DNA from: Cytophagales bacterium
Lineage (GTDB): Bacteria; Bacteroidota; Bacteroidia; Cytophagales; Cyclobacteriaceae
DNA: 14,789 nucleotides
Assembly: GCA_029262955.1 (NCBI GenBank)
Contig: JAJCYL010000402.1
Span: forward strand, 1 to 14,789
Reading direction: 5' to 3'
The translations under genes were made by a program, and so were the position numbers. Position 1 is the first letter of the stretch, and every line of letters begins with the position of its first letter. This document shows, in pieces, positions 13,028 through 14,789 of this stretch. The notes under the pieces were generated by a model. That model did no database searches and was not told the DNA's origin. It worked only from the letters and a program-made list of their open reading frames with translations.

Positions 13028-14098
13028 TCAATTTCTCCCTCTATTTTTTACAGGGAATAATGGAAACCAATCATTGGCACCCCACCAAAACACAATGGGA
13101 CATGTATTTGAAATATTCCGCCATGTAAAGAAGTGACTACCTGTTCCAAGTGTTTTATAAGACGGGGGTGTCATACCAAGTGGTCTTAAGCTTTTGGCAG
13201 TAAGGTTGTCAATTGATTGGATAATTTCAAAGCCTTTTTTTAATAGAATGTTTTCATATCTAATCCTATTGTCCGGGCTCGAAAAAAAATCTTCTTTCTT
13301 GGGATGATCAGAATTTCTGAATGCATGTTTTTCGTTTCGCATTTCATATTCTCGCTCAAATGCCCCTTCGATGAATTCTAAAAACTCATCTCCTATATCA
13401 CTTTTTATTGGATAAATATGGTTGAATTCAGGGTTCGAATTAAAGTAGTTGATGTTTGGGTTGTTATCAATTTTTGCTACTCTGTAAAATTTCAGTCTTT
13501 GGCTAAGTTTATATTCCAATTTGTTATCTATGGCAAACTGAACATTACTAGTAGCCCAAGAATGAAGAATCACAAAAGAAGCTATTATTCTGATTCCGGA
13601 TTCTTTAAATTGGGCATTACCTAAACTCTCGATTTCAGTCAGTATGTCTTTACGAAAAGTTCCTCCAGATGCAAGGACATCATCTAAATAAATCCAATTC
13701 TTAATTTCCTTCTGACCACAATCTTCGAGTGAGCAGTCATACTGGTCTTGAATGATGGTATCTATTAAACCCAGAAATACCTTTTGGCTTTTACCTGCTT
13801 CTTGACAATCTAAAAATCTAGTTTCATCCAAGAATTCTTTGACACTTTCATATCCAAAATCTTTTCTTAAGGTTTCGAACTCTTTTCCTAGTATTCTTAA
13901 AGTGCTTTCCTTACTCAAATAACTTTGGGGTAGGAGATGTAATAGTTCGGTTAGAATGAATTCCTTGTCTTTTTCTTCAAATTGTTGAATCCACTTATTA
14001 ACATGACCAGAGTCAATTCTTTGGCGGTATAAAAAATTTATATCTTCTTCTCGATAGTCACCTATTATTTCGACAATCTTTTCAATTAATTCTTCCAT
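13028..14098 (-). CDS. Phosphoribosyltransferase-like conflict-system protein (PRTase-CE-like)
   Basis: I choose the ATG at 14096-14098 (356 residues) over a TTG two codons earlier. Residues 1-90 are helical and charged. Residues about 95-210 look like a type I PRTase core: a beta strand plus PRPP loop WIYLDDVLASGGTF (135-148, Asp139, Asp140, Gly145, Gly146, Thr147), then a hydrophobic strand IIASFVILHS. A charged helical segment (235-300) follows, and the end carries FFTWRNISNTCPIVFWWG...WFPLFP (323-349), a motif I recall from PRTase-like proteins in bacterial conflict loci. In ordinary PRTases the loop is followed by TTGGT-like residues; here it is ASGGT, so catalysis may still be possible. 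No signal peptide or membrane segment: cytosolic. With the NADAR gene one base downstream it forms a two-gene unit. It could be an effector acting on nucleotides, NAD or PRPP. Function inferred. Confidence 0.7.
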   Translation of the reverse strand: MEELIEKIVEIIGDYREEDINFLYRQRIDSGHVNKWIQQFEEKDKEFILTELLHLLPQSYLSKESTLRILGKEFETLRKDFGYESVKEFLDETRFLDCQEAGKSQKVFLGLIDTIIQDQYDCSLEDCGQKEIKNWIYLDDVLASGGTFRKDILTEIESLGNAQFKESGIRIIASFVILHSWATSNVQFAIDNKLEYKLSQRLKFYRVAKIDNNPNINYFNSNPEFNHIYPIKSDIGDEFLEFIEGAFEREYEMRNEKHAFRNSDHPKKEDFFSSPDNRIRYENILLKKGFEIIQSIDNLTAKSLRPLGMTPPSYKTLGTGSHFFTWRNISNTCPIVFWWGANDWFPLFPVKNRGRN

Positions 14099-14111
14099 TC
14101 TCAATCTTGCT

Positions 14112-14207
14112 AGTAATTGCTTCTAACTTTCAGACATGGCATGTGCCTCTGAATTTCCTTAATATCTACAATCTAGCAGATTTGCAGATCAGTTTCAAGC
14201 AATTACT
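14112..14207. repeat. 11-bp inverted repeat upstream of the PRTase gene
   Basis: AGTAATTGCTT (14112-14122) and AAGCAATTACT (14197-14207) are perfect complements 74 bases apart. One arm lies just before the PRTase start, the other at the -33 side of a candidate promoter. They might be two operator half-sites or a leader hairpin. Confidence 0.55.
14168..14198 (-). promoter_or_regulatory. Weak candidate promoter for the PRTase-NADAR pair
   Basis: On the minus strand TTG (14196-14198) and TAGATTGT (14168-14175) are 20 bases apart. The second box matches the Bacteroidota TAnnTTTG only in part. It overlaps one arm of the 11-bp inverted repeat. Confidence 0.22.
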
Positions 14208-14482
14208 TAGAGGTATGAGCTAAATCAATGTTAGACAAAGCCACGTTTCCACGCTAAGGCTGATTTTTACCCCACCACTTTGCCAAGCCGAGCCACCTCA
14301 TAAATAACTGAAATCTCCTCCTTTCCGAAGGGATGGAAACTCTCCCGCATGAATTGAATTTTGTGTGAAGCGTAACCACTATTTATATCTATAACTGGAG
14401 CACAACTCAATATAAGTACACGTGTTAGAATTAGCATTGAAACCTAATTGAATAATTACAATTAAACTAAATAATAAATAAA

Positions 14483-14764
14483 ATGAGAAAAAATGAAAAC
14501 GATTGCGGGAATGAAAACGCAAAGAAAAAGGAGACAGTCATCATCGTGAATGGTACTGCAAAGCAATGGCCTAAAAGGCAAATCAGCTTTGAGGAGATAA
14601 TAACCCTCGCATACGGACAGTACATTGATAAACCCACAATGGTCTATACTGTTGCGTATGAAGATGGCCCAAAACAAAACCGGGAGGGTTCTTTGATCAA
14701 AGGGCAAGTTGTATTTGTGAAAAATAAGATGATATTTCATGCAACAGCAACTGATAAATCTTAA
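14483..14764 (+). CDS. Multiubiquitin-type ubiquitin-like protein, single domain
   Basis: A 93-residue protein with a charged N-terminal lead (1-16) and one ubiquitin-like domain. The marks are VIIVNGTAKQW (19-29, first beta strand and turn), ISFEEIITLAYG (34-45, the helix), VYTVAYEDGPKQNREGSLIKGQ (54-75) and MIFHATATDKS (83-93). These match the bacterial multiubiquitin family, whose genes usually stand before genes for an E1/E2-like ThiF enzyme and a JAB protease. Only one copy of the domain is present, and the C-terminus is TDKS, not the di-Gly of ubiquitin, so any conjugation would need another end or prior processing. It is the first gene rightward, divergent from the PRTase-NADAR pair, and its partners should begin just past the window edge. 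The A-rich leader AATAATAAATAAA precedes the ATG. Role in anti-phage defence is inferred from family context. Confidence 0.8.
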   Translation: MRKNENDCGNENAKKKETVIIVNGTAKQWPKRQISFEEIITLAYGQYIDKPTMVYTVAYEDGPKQNREGSLIKGQVVFVKNKMIFHATATDKS

Positions 14765-14789
14765 TCCTGACCTAAAGCAGCTTTGGGAT

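Larger units (their letters stand above)
14099..14482. other. Divergent intergenic region between PRTase-NADAR and multiubiquitin genes
   Basis: No gene seen in 384 bases. The left third holds an 11-bp perfect inverted repeat (14112-14122/14197-14207) around a weak minus-strand promoter candidate. The middle is mixed. The right end, before the multiubiquitin gene, is strongly A-rich, as usual for translation starts in this phylum, with a 6-bp repeat AATTAG/CTAATT (14429-14434/14444-14449) that could be an operator. Confidence 0.55.

Noticed and set aside
1..14789. CRISPR array or complete insertion sequence
   Set aside because: No regular repeat-spacer series, no transposase frame and no matched terminal repeats with a transposase between them were seen.

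Overview
The window looks like a chromosomal stretch from a Bacteroidota bacterium, probably a Cytophagales-type marine or soil species. The evidence is the A+T-rich DNA, the start regions without Shine-Dalgarno sequences, two promoters of the Bacteroidota pattern (TTG, 19 bases, TAnnTTTG-like box), the N-terminal lipoboxes, and the protein types. I could not run any search, so family names come from motifs I recognise by eye.

Left part (1-2802): the 5' part of a lipoprotein di-haem oxidoreductase reads leftward off the window. It is divergent from a DtxR/MntR-type metal regulator, which is followed by a membrane-anchored rhodanese. A CsoR/RcnR-fold repressor without the usual Cys-His-Cys copper ligands reads the other way. 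Upstream of it, overlapping its start, is the decayed 3' part of an organomercurial lyase gene (merB). Next to that, at 3265-3306, lies the 3' half of a tRNA-Met gene, which looks like the scar or att end of an integrated island.

Middle part (3539-10437): a five-gene, same-strand heavy-metal efflux operon. Its order is a His-rich membrane protein, a TolC-like outer-membrane channel, a His-rich lipoprotein, a periplasmic adaptor lipoprotein with an extra N-terminal domain, and a CusA/CzcA-type RND pump. A candidate promoter sits just before the first gene. Three of the five proteins carry His-rich stretches on the periplasmic side.

Right part (10480-14789): accessory DNA. It holds two diverged copies of a roughly 100-base hairpin element with one compensatory base-pair change, then a RadC-like JAB protein. 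Next come about 870 bases without a credible gene but full of long inverted repeats, several of which pair better as plus-strand RNA because their mismatches are G.U pairs. A tight two-gene cassette follows, a phosphoribosyltransferase-like protein plus a NADAR-domain protein, and it is divergent from a single-domain bacterial multiubiquitin-type protein. These last three genes look like anti-phage or conflict systems. The PRTase-NADAR pair and the possible large structured RNA are the most promising new material. If the tRNA-Met fragment is an island end, its orientation predicts that the efflux operon and the conflict genes all lie on one island that continues beyond the right edge.
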